DNA of 64,000 nucleotides from Stichopus chloronotus (Eukaryota > Echinodermata > Holothuroidea > Aspidochirotida > Stichopodidae), in contig CM037840.1 in the NCBI GenBank assembly GCA_021234535.1, forward strand, positions 9,898,643-9,962,642, written 5' to 3'. The notes below the pieces were generated by a model. That model saw nothing but the letters and a program-made list of their open reading frames with translations. It made no database searches and was not told the DNA's origin. Positions within the stretch are counted from its first letter, which is position 1. Every line of letters begins with the position of its first letter. The translations under genes and the position numbers were made by a program. Positions 24,901 to 38,717 of the stretch are shown piece after piece.

Positions 24901-27900
24901 ATTTGTCCATCTGTGCAAAGACCTTTACACTAAACTGACAAAGCCTCTGGTTTGGTCTACATGAGCCCAGATTGTCTTATCTTACCTCTGTTTTGTCTAT
25001 TAGGGCCACTTTTCCTTCGCCCTATCGTCATGGATTCACTGAATCTCTCCTCTAAGTCACTTCCTCCGGTTGATGGTGACGTTAAACTGCTTGATTTGCC
25101 GGCCGTCCTCGGTACGGTGGATCTCAGGTTTGGACTCTTCAATTTCTTTGTTCCAGGAAGTGGTGGCTTGTACTGAAACAAGAAATGTATCAGCTTAAAA
25201 CTACGCACTAAGGAAATGCTAGAGTGAACAAAAGTGGGGGGGAACAATTTCAGTGCCCGTACTTGATGACAAATGTATTTCATGATAGAACTTAGAAAGG
25301 GGTTACATATCACGCTGAATGTAAACTGTCTCTCAACCTTTATTCGTGTACAGCATTTTATGAAAACGGTAGTTTCAACCGCTGTTTGGTAAACATGTAT
25401 GTATGCATTATCCTGTGGGTGGATCAAAACATAAGTTCTACATTGTGTCTCAAGGATGGACTGAATGCACAAAAGATAGATGTTTCATATGTCCTGTCCA
25501 GAACAGTACCCATAACATATCAAAACATACTGGAGAAAGTCCCATTCAAACATATGGATACCTGTTCTAATGGGGTTGTACATACTATCATGATTCAAAG
25601 TTCACTGAAACTATCACAAGACTCAACTAAGAAAACATGACCCTTCAAAGCTGGCAGTATTAAGTTAATGATGTATCAAAGGACATGCAATAATAGCTTC
25701 ATTTTATCTTTACCCTCTGTGGCTAAGACCTTTGTAGTTGCTATTACATATGACAAGCTAATAACTGATAAGAGAACTTAACTCCAGCTACAGTGACATC
25801 ACTAAAACACTGACAAGAAACTAGGAAACAGTCTACAATACACACTGTCAGGCACAGATCCAGATTGGGGTGTTCGAGTGAGTCACATTCAAATCTGGTC
25901 AACAAAACAATACACAATGACAACCCATGCTACACTGGAAGGCATAATAAACAATTTACTTCACTACTGTAAGGGGGTCACTACTCCAGGGGTAGCCCAG
26001 GAACCACCCTGCCATTCATTAACGCCATTAATAATTAGCGACTTCTTCCTTCATACAGTGAACAAAAACAATTCTGGACAGTAGGCAAATAGCTGAGTTC
26101 AAGTATTTCACTCAGTACCATTTGATGTGAATCCAAAGGTAAGATAAGATGGACATAATACCCCCTATGAGAAGGTACTGTAAGTAGGTAAACCCTCTAC
26201 ACTAACTATGAGGTACATACACATGCCAACATTGACAATAGGTCTCAAATTTTGATTGGGTACCTGCTTGGATATCCAATGGGTGCAAGTTAGAATTGCC
26301 AGGTCCCAATTTTAGGAACTGGTGAAAACAGTTATTGTACCCACAGTAGGCATTTTCCACTGAAAAAGATAATATTCCTTAAAAGTTAAGGATATTTTTC
26401 TCTCTTTATTGGTGAAAACTGCATCTCAATAGCATGTTCCAGAACAAAGTTACAGATTTTTAAGAAATACCTACTGTATTTTAAAATGGTTCGTTGCACT
26501 TTTGGACACTTGTAATATCACACTGGCACCACTCCAGTACAAAAGTATGACATGCATTTCTATATAATATTGACCACCTTAAAAGAAACATTACGATAGA
26601 GTAGTTAAAGAGAAGTGACCTTAATTTCTGTAAAATGTTACAGTAATCCTTCAACATACCCATTCCAACTTTTCCCTGGTGTTAAAGTTTACGGTCATAC
26701 TGTATAAAAACTTCAACATCAATAAACGAGAAAGATTCCTTTTCTCAATAATTTGCTCCTGTTGCCTTTTACATTTTTGTGACCTTGAGGCAACTGGAAA
26801 TCTTTCTGAGCATGAGGAATCTTTCTTCAAAAAGTAATATCTTGAGTTAGGAACGAGATATTGGTACAGAGTTTGAAATGCATGCAGTGGAAAAAAATAC
26901 ATTTTTTATTTAAGAACCCCTTCAGTTGTTGCTGAAGTATGACTTTAGGAGCAACTGGAAGTGAGCAGACATTGCAATTTAAATGTACATTGCTTTTTCA
27001 TTTGAGCAAACAATCTCGAGATCTGAGAATGCATTATTAAGTGTAAACAATGCCAATGTCAAACAATGAATAATTAAGAGGCTCGGTACTGTACAGAATT
27101 AATAAAAAAAATTAAGTGGTACATTGTTACCAGTGTGAGATATCAGTCAATACAAAGGAATATGAAAGTTATAGCCTACCACTCAGTCCTATAAAAATTT
27201 TCACTTCGATTAAAATATTCGAAAGATTGAATAAAGTGGCATTCTTGACTACAACAAATGGAAATTGAGCTGCAGTGTATATTATATAAACCCTGACAAA
27301 AGCATGTTTCCCCATCCCCCCTTTTTTTTTTTTTTTTGTGAAAACACATATTTGAAGGAAAATCTTTTATAGAACGTATTTGAAGATTTGACATCTACAG
27401 TACCTCTGCTCTGGCACAGAGCTTCTCATTTCTGGATCTGAGCAAAGAAATAATACCACAGTATTTTAAGACTGCTATCAATGTCACAACTACTTCTTTC
27501 TATCACATGTACCCGACTAAAAATTCACTGCTAACGAATGTTATATTTGTTCTAATGTCAGGTCTTTGTTGCTCCTGACATTTAACAAATGTATATTTTT
27601 TTTTTTCACCCAAAATACTGCAGCAAAGCCAGTTACAAGATAAGAAAATATTTAGTTAGCAATTGGTGTGTAAATTAACATTACCTTTGTTCTTGTATTG
27701 AGTTGTTGCTTTTTGTTTTCCGAAGGTACGTTGCCTCCTATCCGCTTGCTCTTCTCCTTACACCAGGGAATGTGCCTCTCGGCAGCACTCTCGTTGAAAT
27801 GTCTCGAACACGAAGGGCACTGCACATAATCTAGAAGATTGTAAACAAGGACAACACTCGATGCAAAACTATTAAGACATTAAGTTCCACTGATGAAGTT

Positions 27901-30900
27901 TAAGTGGTGTTCCTGGCATCAGCCTATACAATAATTCATGATATAAATTTTTGGCAGAACAACTGAATTTTGGTGAGGACAAAAACATTCTATGCATAAG
28001 TTGTCCCTTGGCCTACCAGAAGAAAATTCAATATGTCAACGCTGTGAACACACTTACGTCCCGTTTTGTACATGTGGTACCGAACAGTAGAAACAGTATG
28101 TAATGCTAGTTTTCAAGTTGATTATAACATGATTAAGAGAGTCAAAAGTAACACTACAAGCTGAGTGCAGTATATATCAAAATGGTCAACTCTCTGCGAC
28201 ACATGTTCTTCAGATGGTTGTGACCTTTGACCTTACTCACTCGGAATTGCCACTTGGGTTGTATACCAATAGCAGAGTGCCAGTTGAGGCATGTTTACCC
28301 AGCACTGGAATTAGATTTGACCTGTGGCAGAGGAGGCACACAGATGAAAGACAAGGAACAACAGCTACAGTATGACCTATGACCTAGGTTTGATTAACCG
28401 TTAGCTTCTTCATGAAGTAGGCGATGGCAGCAGAGTGCCACTTGCTGTATGACATGTACTCGGGCAATAAACGTGTAACAAAATCACTAGATGTGTAATC
28501 TCAAAATATCTGTGATCGTTCAGCAAATCGTTCAGCGAATAATCCCGACTCTTAGTACTATTGTCTATTAGGTACAGCCTTCTCTGTCGCAAATTTATAC
28601 ACTGGAAGCAGTAACACAGAGATTCAAAGGCTGCGAGAATCAAAGTAGACACGATACCTTCATTAGCAACTACTGTAGGATTGAGACTGAAAGGCAAAAT
28701 TTGATGGAGAAAACGTTAGAAAGTGGGCTTGGGGGAAAGAATAATCACAAGTGGCTGTTTATTAAACGTTTTTTTTTTTCTTTCTTCCTCTTGCGATTGT
28801 TTAGCGATTAATCGCTACACCGTCACAGCTCTAAAATGTACTGCACCTCACTGGAAGTTGGAACAGAGTGACCTTGGTATCTAACATGCAGGTGATACAA
28901 GAAGACCAAGGGATATGACCAAGGATCATTACTAAAATGGATTGGAGTCTGGCCTTTTTTATAAGGCCGTTTTTGACAGCAGAATCTTGGATAATGTCTC
29001 ACATCCAAATCACTGGAACAGTTTGACCTTCAGCATCTGAAGATATACATACAGGTGATAGAAGAAAACCAAGGGGTACGACCTTATGACCCTTACATAC
29101 CTGGATTAACCTTGGGCTTCTGAGATATCGGTGTTGGCAGTGGTGCACCTGTTTTCAAGGCATGGGACACCTCCCGAGCAGAGCGCATGGCATCAACAAA
29201 TTCTTCATGTTTTTGTCTCCAATTGTTCTTTTTCTACAGGTGTAAGACAAAATCAATGAAAACGATAAGCTACAAACTGATATGATCCAAACTGCATAGT
29301 ATTTGCACCAGGTACTCAGGTATTCAGGTACCCGACCTATGATAGCGGGGCCCAGTCCTGAAATTGGTACCCTGATCCAGAGATTTCAGTAATGTGTATA
29401 CTGCATGGTCCGAATGACATTGTTCAGTCTGTGCAGTATGCCTACAGTAAATAAGAGCATTTCATTGTCACACAGAAGTAAGACTGATATGCCATGTTAT
29501 AATTATTTTAGGTAACTACAATCTTGGACAAAATACCTTGGGACACCCCGCTCCCCCATTCAATGTTGGCTGTAAGATTGTTGTCCAAAGTGTACATTCA
29601 CCCCTATAGCGCAACATTGGAAAGTGGCGCGGGGTTTCATGTTATCCTCTCACCTAAAATTCAGTATTATATTTGCAAAGTACGGCAAGGTGTCCCAACA
29701 ACTTTGTCCACGATTGTAGGTACTGTACCCGACCGAATACGGACTGAGGGTACCTGGCTGGGAACTTCAGACCCAGTGAAAACACTTAAGATTTCACTAC
29801 AGTCACAGACAACCAGATACCAGTCTCGGCACCTATCAATGGACATCTTGCGACCGATGGTGATTCTGATGTACAGTACAGCTTTTGTGTGTGAATTGAA
29901 AGAAAAGGGAGTCTTGGTTGTTGAAACCTATTTAAAACAAAACATTACAAGCTGAAATCATTGTTTTTACGACCAGAAATCAATATTGTTTTCATTTGTA
30001 TGCACTGCTGAGAGGTACGCATCTCCATTCATTAAATATTTTCCTAACATTCTGTGATCGCTTTATTCAACAGTCCCCAGGATGAGACTGCTGTCAGTGC
30101 AGCGACAAAGCAAAACTGCCAGAGCTCTGACATTTGTAAACTTTGGCCAGACTATCTTTGCTTTAGAAGGCAACAGAATATATTTAGAATACACCAACAT
30201 GGCATACAAAGATGCTTTAAATATTTAGTTGAACCCCATTTGTAATTTTGTAAGGGAAACAGGGCATTTAAAATACACCAACATTGCATAGAAACATAAC
30301 AGCTGTAATCATTGTTAAACCATTCAATCTCACCAATAAACATCCCAAAGGCTTCATCTTGTCAAAACATGTATGAGATGATTAATGGAAGATGTATCAT
30401 TCGAAATTTGGAAAGTTTGGGTGAAGAAATTAGCCTTGAATAACAAATAACTGCATATCTATCCATAGGGAAACTTATTTCTTGGAAAGAAGACTGTCCT
30501 TCTTTAGTTTGAATGATCCACAGTATTCATTCGACATCCACAAACATTGGTCTTAAATATATTATTTTCCTCTGTAAAACCAACACGTTATTTCCCTTTA
30601 AGCACACAGCGTGACTCAGGTTTATTCCCAGCTCTTAAAAGTACTGTATATGCAGTATTTGTACTGACTAAGGCTGCTGCTAATTAATCAAGTTTGTGTC
30701 TTTTGATGGTACAGTAAAAGGCTTTAAAGAAAGATGCACTTCATGTTTAAATCAATGCTTCTGGAAATATGATTACAGTAAATAATTAAATGAACTACCA
30801 TCACCATTGGTTGTTTTAAATATGTCAGCAAAGTTACAAAAAACGGCCTCATCACTATGTTGTACATTTTTTGCCCGCCAGAATGATAATGGACTAACAA

Positions 30901-33290
30901 ATGCATTTTTTGTGAAATGAATGTCAATACGTATGTGAATTACATACAGTACCAGACCTACAATACAGTGCTTCCATATTGAGAAGTACTAGTGGAAGGC
31001 ATAGGAATATGAACAATGTATTTAGTGAATGGTTGCGACACTTTCTTTGTTGTAACTTACACAGCTACCGTACAAGAACTTAAGATGACATTATGCAATA
31101 ACTGAATGAGCAAAGTTGTCTTTAATAGCAAGACATCAATAAGGTAAACTGCGTACCATACTTTGGCAGACTTACAGAGGGTGGAACTTTACTTGTTGAT
31201 TTTTGAATATTCTCTAGTCCAAGTTCGTTGAGTCTCTGTTTGGATGTATCAAACACCTTTCTCTTCTTACTTGAATTCTTCTCACATATCTTTTGATGCT
31301 TCACCTTAAAAGGGAAAAGAAATCCACAGATGAGCAAAGTTACGATACCAATCAGTCTCAGTGTATTAGATAATGTACTGTAGTAACTCAAGCTGTGAAG
31401 TATTTATTGCTATAACACTGACGTTCCACAAGCACCAGTGGTAGCCCCTTTCCTTTTCAAGGTCTAAATGTCTGGTATTTGCTCCACCCATGTCAGCTGT
31501 CTTTTAAGTGAATTTGCCGATGATACCGTCCTTACTGCACATCTACTGTTCATACAGAACGTTATTGCACATATGGCACACAAGTCTGAGGTAGGTGCAC
31601 AAGTAAAGCAAGCTAGAGCACTGAGGCAACAGGATGCTACAGTATATTGATAGAATACTGTTTAAGTAAGACTTAATATACAGTACTGTAGATCATCCGC
31701 TGGCCTGTCCATGCCTTGTATTCTTTGTTTTATGGTTTCACTAATTCTTCACTGTTGGTTTCTCACTTGACATTCAGTTGTACTTTTGTCACCAAATAGA
31801 AGGGTTTTAGACCCAAAGTCGTGTTTTCACAAACTATTCTCATACTGTACATGAACCATCATGTCCTACATGTTTTCGACCTACAGTATACTGTGTAGTG
31901 TTACAGGCTAGAGGGCTGCAGGATAATACTCCCCCCCCCCCCGAAAGTACTGCACGCCTTGCAGTCTATCCTCCCTCAAGTTGGTCTACAATGTGTATAT
32001 CATGAATCAGCTCCAGCTGCAACCTGTATTGCATGTTGCGCACATACTGTATACCTGTGCACCAGAAGCCGGAGGCGAATTTACGGACATTAAGCTGCGC
32101 TGTGGATATCCCAAACATCAATTACAGAAGGGCCACACCTGTAGTGTTTGGATGCGAGCTAGTGAAGAGGACCCGTTTGAGCTGAGCCACAGTTCACAAG
32201 GTAGTAACTACAAATGCATGCTACACAGTTTGAGTAGATGCCAATCATTGTCGACTGTTGTACATACACATACTGACACCACTAGCTTATGTATGTCTGC
32301 GAATTACCACTTACCAGAGTTTCATGGACAAATGTTCTTCCACAGCATCTACAAGGCTCCAAGAGGGGAGGAGAAGCTGTAATTTGAGTGAGATCAATAA
32401 TAAACTGTATCAGCACTGCACCTATCATGACATTGCAAACATTGGGAACAGCAATGCTGTACAACTACAGTACATGTACAATTCAGTGCTGAGTTACAGC
32501 TGTCTGAGTTAGGACTATACAATAACTCCAGAATCAGTGGGAGATTCGGGATGTCTAGGCTACAGTAAAACTACTGTACCTCCACCACATCGTCCAATAG
32601 GCCCTAAACCTATAATCAAAATCCAGGGAGTAAAACACTGGTCCCTGTTTATTTTTAACATTGTTGTGTCATTGATATAAGTAACGCATATCTCATTTTC
32701 AAATTTGCTGTCAATCAAAGAGCAAAGGCAATTAAGGATTTTCCAGGGTGATGAGTGACTGCCTTGGCTTTACTTAGCCCCAGGCTTTGCCCTAGGAACC
32801 TTTCCTAGCTCTAGCATGGTTGCAGCCTAGAATGACACATAGAGCTCAGGATTTGATCAATGATTATGAGGTTGTAAAGTGGTAGATGATAGATGATGGG
32901 GTTAAATAGTACAAGGAGTACCTCACAAATGTAATGAAGTACAAAGATTTCCTGTATTAATTTTTCTCATTTTAAAATTAAGCATAACAAGCACCCAAGA
33001 TTTTTGCTTTTTAAAAAGTACGTTGTTGATACAGTAAGGCAGTAAGGCCCAAAGTGATGTTTTATTTGGGTACACTTGCTACACAGTATTCAGTAATACA
33101 CTTAACTCAAATGAACTGTAAGCCTACTGGTTGCAGTTCACTGTGCCACTATATAGCTGCAGTTATAGTTACTGAGTTTTACTAAAGTTGTGTTAGTGTT
33201 ACACTAACGTACTGTGTACACAGTAATTCGAGTCTTGAGCTAGACAAGTGCATGCTCACCAACTTTTTCAGGTATCTCTTCGGCATCCAT
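18922..33290 (-). CDS. ZC2HC1: ZC2HC1-family (FAM164) zinc-finger protein, 9 exons
   Basis: The coding exons on the minus strand are 33290-33260, 32376-32315, 31304-31176, 29233-29101, 27830-27685, 25172-24986, 22157-22061, 20384-20244 and 19093-18922. All phases match, giving 365 aa from MDAEEIPEK to RPYIE and a TGA stop; human ZC2HC1A is about 325 aa. Landmarks are the first C2HC finger (C19, C22, H34, C38), KKRKVFDTSKQR, NWRQKHEEF before the second C2HC finger (C123, C126, H138, C142), a low-complexity Ser/Arg-rich middle with YKPP, and a C-terminal CxxC...CCxC ribbon (C339, C342, C354/C355, C357). Vertebrate members are poorly characterised zinc-binding proteins, some linked to cilia or germ cells; the role here is unknown. 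Exons 6-8 are the least conserved and rest on phase and splice sites. Confidence 0.88.
23330..23810. repeat. Minisatellite, 30-bp unit, about 16 copies
   Basis: Tandem copies of 'ctaatgaggtttgattggg' plus 'aatgccctgta', mostly 30 bp long. It lies in an intron of the ZC2HC1-type gene. Because the unit is a multiple of three, it is open in several frames on both strands (for example a repeated decapeptide STGHSQPNLI on the minus strand), which need not mean coding. Confidence 0.9.
24270..24960. repeat. Degenerate repeat 'acctgagcccagacctctat'
   Basis: About 10-12 diverged copies of a unit containing 'acctga(g/t)cccagacctctat' at spacings of about 55-70 bp. It sits just past the donor of the exon at 24986-25172, inside the same intron as the 30-bp minisatellite. 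Confidence 0.65.
28850..29100. repeat. Two diverged direct copies in ZC2HC1 intron
   Basis: A segment with 'caggtgatacaagaagacc' near 28890 recurs as 'caggtgatagaagaaaacc' near 29052. Both copies are followed by 'aaggg.ta.gacc', at about 160-bp spacing. The second copy abuts the splice donor of exon 29101-29233. Confidence 0.5.
29516..29720. mobile_element. Short TIR element, mariner-like MITE
   Basis: A 205-bp element with inverted ends of about 35 bp: CTACAATCTTGGACAAA at the left, and CTACAATCGTGGACAAAG when the right end is reverse complemented. Both ends contain TTGGGACACC. TA flanks both sides (29514-29515 and 29721-29722), consistent with Tc1/mariner target choice. It has no transposase and lies in intron 3 of the ZC2HC1-type gene. 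Confidence 0.7.
30251..30602. mobile_element. MITE with AAGGGAAATA-type TIRs (copy 2)
   Basis: About 350 bp, beginning 'taagggaaacagggc' and ending 'cacgttatttcccttta'. The interior matches copy 1 in reverse orientation (for example 'gaaagtttgggtgaagaaatt' and 'gaagatgtatcatt'). It lies in intron 3 of the ZC2HC1-type gene. Confidence 0.7.
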
Positions 33291-35309
33291 TTAACCATCC
33301 GTTAATTAACTCTTTATTTCACTCGAGGGATACAAAATTCAACTGCTGCTAATCTAAATAAAATATACTATGCGAAGTATAAGCAAGATCTGCCATGGAC
33401 ATGTGATGGGGCGGAATTTGCAGTCGTCAACACTATAGCAACGGCGAAAAGCTATGTAAATCCCAAAAAATGTGATCGATAACACATGTACCAATGAATA
33501 AGTTACCCATAATCTCGTTCTAATATAGCGCCAACTACTAATACGAACGGCTGGAAAATGTAACGAAAGTTTGGATTGGAACATAGGATACCTAATAACC
33601 TGACATATAATCACTGATGCCTCCCACCATTAATCTAACTGGTTGTGAAGAACCCTGTGTGGGCCTATTCTGTGTTGAAGCCACAGCTAATTCCGCTATC
33701 AGTGTGTTAAATAAAATTTAGGCCTTTGGAGGCCTATTCCCCTTAATGACCGGAAACCATACTTTCCGGATATTCTACATTCACCTTAAAACGTATCAGA
33801 TGGGTTGGGATGATATACGAGAATGATGATGAATTATGCATTCTCTTTCACTTATTTTTGGATCACTTGCCAATGTGGGGAGACCTTACCCCCTTGTTTA
33901 TTTCACTGAGGGGATATGTTACGACCAACTGAAAGTTTAGAAAACCTTTTCAACTTACTCTTTTTTTTTTCTCGCGGAGTACTTACAGTGCTTGTGATTG
34001 GTAATTGATCATTGAAACTTTAAAATTGCTGTACAGATCATGAAGAAGATTGACAAAAGAATAACAATGTTTCCTTTACCATTACATGAGAGTCTATGAC
34101 ATTAATTTTGTGGGGTGGGGTATGCAGTTGGAATGACATGGGCCCTTATGTACTTTATTCTTTTTACTTTGAAATAATCACATTGACGTCTTCAAAATCT
34201 GTCACAAAAAGCATGTGAATTTACCATTTTTTCTTTCTTTTTTTACGGTGTAGGCTAGTCACCCGTCATCCCCACCAACTGTGCCTCAATTTTGTAAATA
34301 TTATAGGCCTATATTAATTTTACATTGGTTAATTAATTTCACCATTTCGCATCTGAGGACACATAACTTACAAAAGATTTCCCGAGAATGTAGTGTATAC
34401 TCAGCTGTCCCCTCACACCCTGAGCCTCCACCAAATCATTTCTCAGTCATAGTCGCCACCCCCCCCCCCTATCCCCTCCGCTCGTCCACCACATGCACTA
34501 TTTCTGAATCCACCCCTGAATCTGTGTTAAGGTAATTGTCCAGTGAGTTATTAGTTTATTGGTGGGTTTAGGTTAGGCTAACGTCCTTAGTGGCCAGAAA
34601 TAGCGGCCCGTATGTATCATAGTAGACTCAAGCAGTAGTGTGACTGTGGTTGAAATATGGCCGTTATGACCATTTGCAATTTCCATTGCATTTCCATTTT
34701 AACGACTTCATATGTAATTAAGTGTTGCATCTCGAAAAAAAAAAGGTGCAGAATTAACCATGACAAGGAGCATTAACGTATTCATACCATCCAAATGTTG
34801 CTCGAAACTGCTCAGCTAGGCATTTTCTTGGATTAATATAGCTTGACCTAATCCTTTTCTTTTATACAGAAAGCGTGCGGGAGGGGGGGGGGAGGTTGCA
34901 ATTATTATTGCTATTAATGTTATTATCAAGGTTACGATTGTCATTATTGTTGTTAATATATCCAAGATTTCCACAAATTGATCGTTACAGGATTAATTTC
35001 ATTAATTAATATGATAAATCAAATTATTAAGTTGTTTAATCAAATTAAAAAGTGATTTTTTTTTCTTTTCTGGTTCATTTGTCTATTGAAATTTTAAGAA
35101 AAATAATCACATGTCCCAAAAGGCTTTCGTATAAAACTATCCAAAAAATCAGGAATCGAAATGGTTTTCATTGAACCATGATTCAGGTGTCCTACTAATG
35201 TCGTAAAAGGAATTTTAGATTAAGAGCAAACGGAGACAAGTAAAATTACACTTTATTAGTCGAAACAAAGCGGCCTGCGGGGGCAATTTGCAGTTTGTCA
35301 ACCTTAATA

Positions 35310-36800
35310 AAATTTATCATTACACCAGTTATGTTTCCTAGGTAAGGTATACCTTCTTATACACCAGTCATGTTTCCAGGGGCGTAGATTTCTTTTCAAC
35401 ATTGGGGGGGGGGGGGGGGATGATGTGTGCACGCGAAGCGAGCACGGCGAGCGCGAAGCCCCTAAAGGGTGGGGTCCGTGGGCCCGCCTTAGGGCCCCTG
35501 GTGGGGTCCAGGGGCGAAGCCCAGGTGGGGGTCCAGGGGGCGAAGCCCCCATTAAGCTCCTGGGTTTTAGCACCTCAGAGGCCCCAGGAAGACTACTTTA
35601 AGGGGCAAAATACAGAGGTAATGTTGTAGGGTGTTGACATGATAATACGCTTAGGAAAGGCTCTTTTGAGCACAAAACTCTTTATCAAGTTGCACTGGAG
35701 GACTGAAATTGAACAATTCTAGAGCAACGATGTACCGTTAAGTTTTAAAAGGCAGGTATCAACTCAGGGTTATCCCCGGTAACAAAAATTTGAGTTCGAA
35801 GACCATTACATGACTTGCAAGTTGGCTGGAGATAACCAGAAAATTTTCAACTTTATTCATGAAAGTAATGCAAAGGACATACATATGAATACATAAGACT
35901 TAAGCTGGAATTGTTTTGCAACCTAACAGAATGAGATGATATAGTTCCCAAATTATCGACCATTCCCGCCAAAAATCATCAAATATCGGTAAATAAATTG
36001 AGTTTGTAAAAAGGATTGTGACGGATTGAATAGTAAAACGTTAGAACAGTGTTGTAATATGGCTTTATTATATGTTATTCTCACAACCTCAAACAACTTG
36101 AAATCGATTTAAAATACTTGCAACCATGGAAAAAACGCATAGAGATTAAACGGAGACTGGAGATTTCCTTACGAAAATTACCCCATCGATATTCACGAAA
36201 GTAACTTACTTGGTGCCATTCACTGTCTTAAGGACGACAGAATTTGCCCGACGTACCCTTTGTGGTAATAATTCTTAATAAAAAATAGCTATTTACTGAT
36301 ATGAGACCATGCATCGGTCAAAAATTAATTGATCGTGTAAGGTATTACAGGTTCACAGCTCTGGGGTTCCGTTTTTAAAAAGACATCATTTGAGTACATC
36401 AAATGATGTACTCAGTCACATCAAGTATGTGACTTTCATGGCTCGAAACGTTTTGAAAATGATGTAAAAAGTTTGGAAACCTTGTGACGTAGCCTACATA
36501 GACAGCATTACATTACACACGTAGGTGAACAACGTGAGTCATGTTAATCATGAGGGGAGAAAAACTGTAGCTTACTTGTCAGTAAAAAACACGTATCTGT
36601 AGACTAACATTGGGGGGATGATTACACTTGACCACCCTCCTAGTCAAATATTTGGGGGATATATCCCCCCATCCCCCAGGGATCTACGCCTATGCATGTT
36701 TTCCCAGGTTATGTAGGCCTTCTTTATATACACCAGTTATGTTTCCCAGGTTACGTACTTTATGTAAACCAGTTATGTTTCCCAAGTTAGGTATAGATAT
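35310..36800. repeat. Minisatellite (about 40-45 bp) interrupted by hAT element
   Basis: Copies of 'acaccagttatgtttcccaggtta' plus 'ttctttat' occur at 35320-35376 and again at 36695-36800, with the hAT-type element between them. Three or four copies are visible in total. Confidence 0.65.
35377..36694. mobile_element. Non-autonomous hAT-type element 1
   Basis: Ends CAGGGGCGTAGAT (left) and ATCTACGCCTATG (right) are imperfect inverted repeats. They are flanked by the 8-bp duplication catgtttc/catgtttt (7 of 8 match), typical of hAT insertions. Inside is a G run followed by a GC-rich patch at 35440-35600 ('gggcccgccttagggccc' and 'ggggtccaggggcgaagccc'), in strong contrast to the AT-rich surroundings. 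No transposase is seen. A perfect palindrome (gagtacatca-aa-tgatgtactc) sits at 36391-36412. Confidence 0.7.
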
Positions 36801-38717
36801 GTTTCTCTCAAATTGTGGGAAATCGTTCTCTTGAATGGTATAAATTTGATTGATTTATGTATTTCTTTTTAGTAAAAGGATAATGTATATGGAATCAGCA
36901 CGTAGATGGTATTCTAATACTTGGGAAAGTAGCCAACTGACTCTGATCATGGTAGTCCTCCCAATCTCCATCTGACCAAATCTGTTTAGTAAACAGATAA
37001 AGACTCTTTAAATTCATGGGAGCAAAGACAAACCGTTTCAGTGAGCCATTTCAGTGTGACTAACAGCCATGACAGTTTGGCCTACCATAATGTGGCGGTA
37101 CACGGTACCTGGAAAAATCAAGCGTAATTATCTCTTACTTGAGCTTCATGTGCATTGTCTGTAAGCATTGGAACTATTTTACGGAAATAAAAAGGCCTCT
37201 TGATTTATGTAAAATGGTGCTTGCGAAGAATCTGGTGTCAAACAGTTATAGGGGAAGGGAACTGTCAAACAGTTGATGGGGATTGGCTGAGTATGTGATG
37301 TGGAGTGATGGTGAGGGGAGGGTTGAGGGGGGGTGATGGAGAGATCGTAAGGAAACAATAAAGAGGCTATGAGTGGAGGATATCAAAAAAGGACAAAAAG
37401 CACAAAAAAATGAAATAACAAAGTTGAAGCAACATCGGTGTTTAACTTCGAATAAGCCTTGTCGCAATCCCGACTGCGCATGCTCATATCCCCAGAATCG
37501 GAACATAAACACATTCCCGTACCCACAGTGTCCACAATTGAATTCCTTTTTAGAATATATTCAAATCCTCCAATTTTTTAGACCAACTGCTAGCAAACAG
37601 ACGGTTTACACCAGGTTTACAGTTCTACTTTTTTCGTCTAAAAAAATATGTTGCAATCAGTCTACAAATTGTGTGTATTTTTACGCTATCTATGACGAGC
37701 GCGGTTTGTTTATCTCACTTGCGTCCCACAATTCACTGCGTGAACCGAGATTTCGAAAGGGTTTTATTATTACCTGTACTGTGCATGCCTGATTTTGACA
37801 TTACGGTGTTGTGCTAGGAGTCACAAATTATTCCGCGGGTTGTGTATGGTTACCATAGTCGATGTGCAGTGTGCAACGGTAAGCTTCTCTTGTAAATCCG
37901 AAGGGTCTCGTGAGGGTAGAGTTCAGCTCACTTTAAGGAGCTGTGTCTCACAAAGCACCTGTCTTATTTTAAACTTAAAGACAGTGACTCATCACCCATA
38001 GACAGTTCTGACTTCTCCCGACCATTCACTTATCCCCCTCCCCCAGCCTGTCTAAAACTACCCCTCCACATGTGTGATAAAAATGGACCCCTGTGTATAT
38101 GCTGTATAATATGAGGTACTTAATGCGTCATTAATTTGCTCTCAATCGAAGAACAGAGACAATTGGGAATTTTGCTTACCCCAAACCAAAAGCTTAAGAG
38201 GGATGACTTACTGCCTTTAACATGGTTTATTTTAGGTTGTCGCTACTATAATATGATATTATGGACTCGTTCATTTCTATTATAGTCAAATTACATATAG
38301 AGCGTAAACAATTGGCTAAGATATGTAATCTGAGTTAAAGCTGTTGTGTACCTGTCGTACCAGAGAATCGCTACTAATGGCAACTCTACGGTGGCACATA
38401 CTTTACTGTCACCTATTACCATAATAGCTATACATGGTGTCAAGCCAAAAATACAAACCTACGTCGATGTTTTACAACATCACAGAATAAATTAATACAT
38501 CTTGGTGACGTAAGAAATAACAATGGACTTGAGCCAAGTTCTCAGTGCTCAAGCCGTCGTCAAAGTGAAGTACGCCATCAATATATCTTTGACCCGGAAA
38601 TCCATCAGCGCAGCTTCTGTCCATGATTCTACCATTTCAGGTCTCCCTCATCCTCATATGTTGCCTCCCTTCCGTCAAGTACCATATGGTTTTGCGGTGT
38701 TAACGGAACGTATTACG

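Larger units (their letters stand above)
33291..38717. other. Divergent intergenic region between ZC2HC1 and lipase
   Basis: Both flanking genes are transcribed away from this 5.4-kb interval, so their promoters should lie near its two ends. Inside are a minisatellite split by a hAT-type element, and G/C runs near 34460 and 34885. No coding exon is supported: a 139-codon frame at 37373 starts with GTG and has no recognised motif. Untranslated first exons cannot be excluded. Confidence 0.4.

Noticed and set aside
37373..37792. 139-codon frame upstream of the lipase-like gene
   Set aside because: Starts with GTG, has no recognised domain and no splice support.
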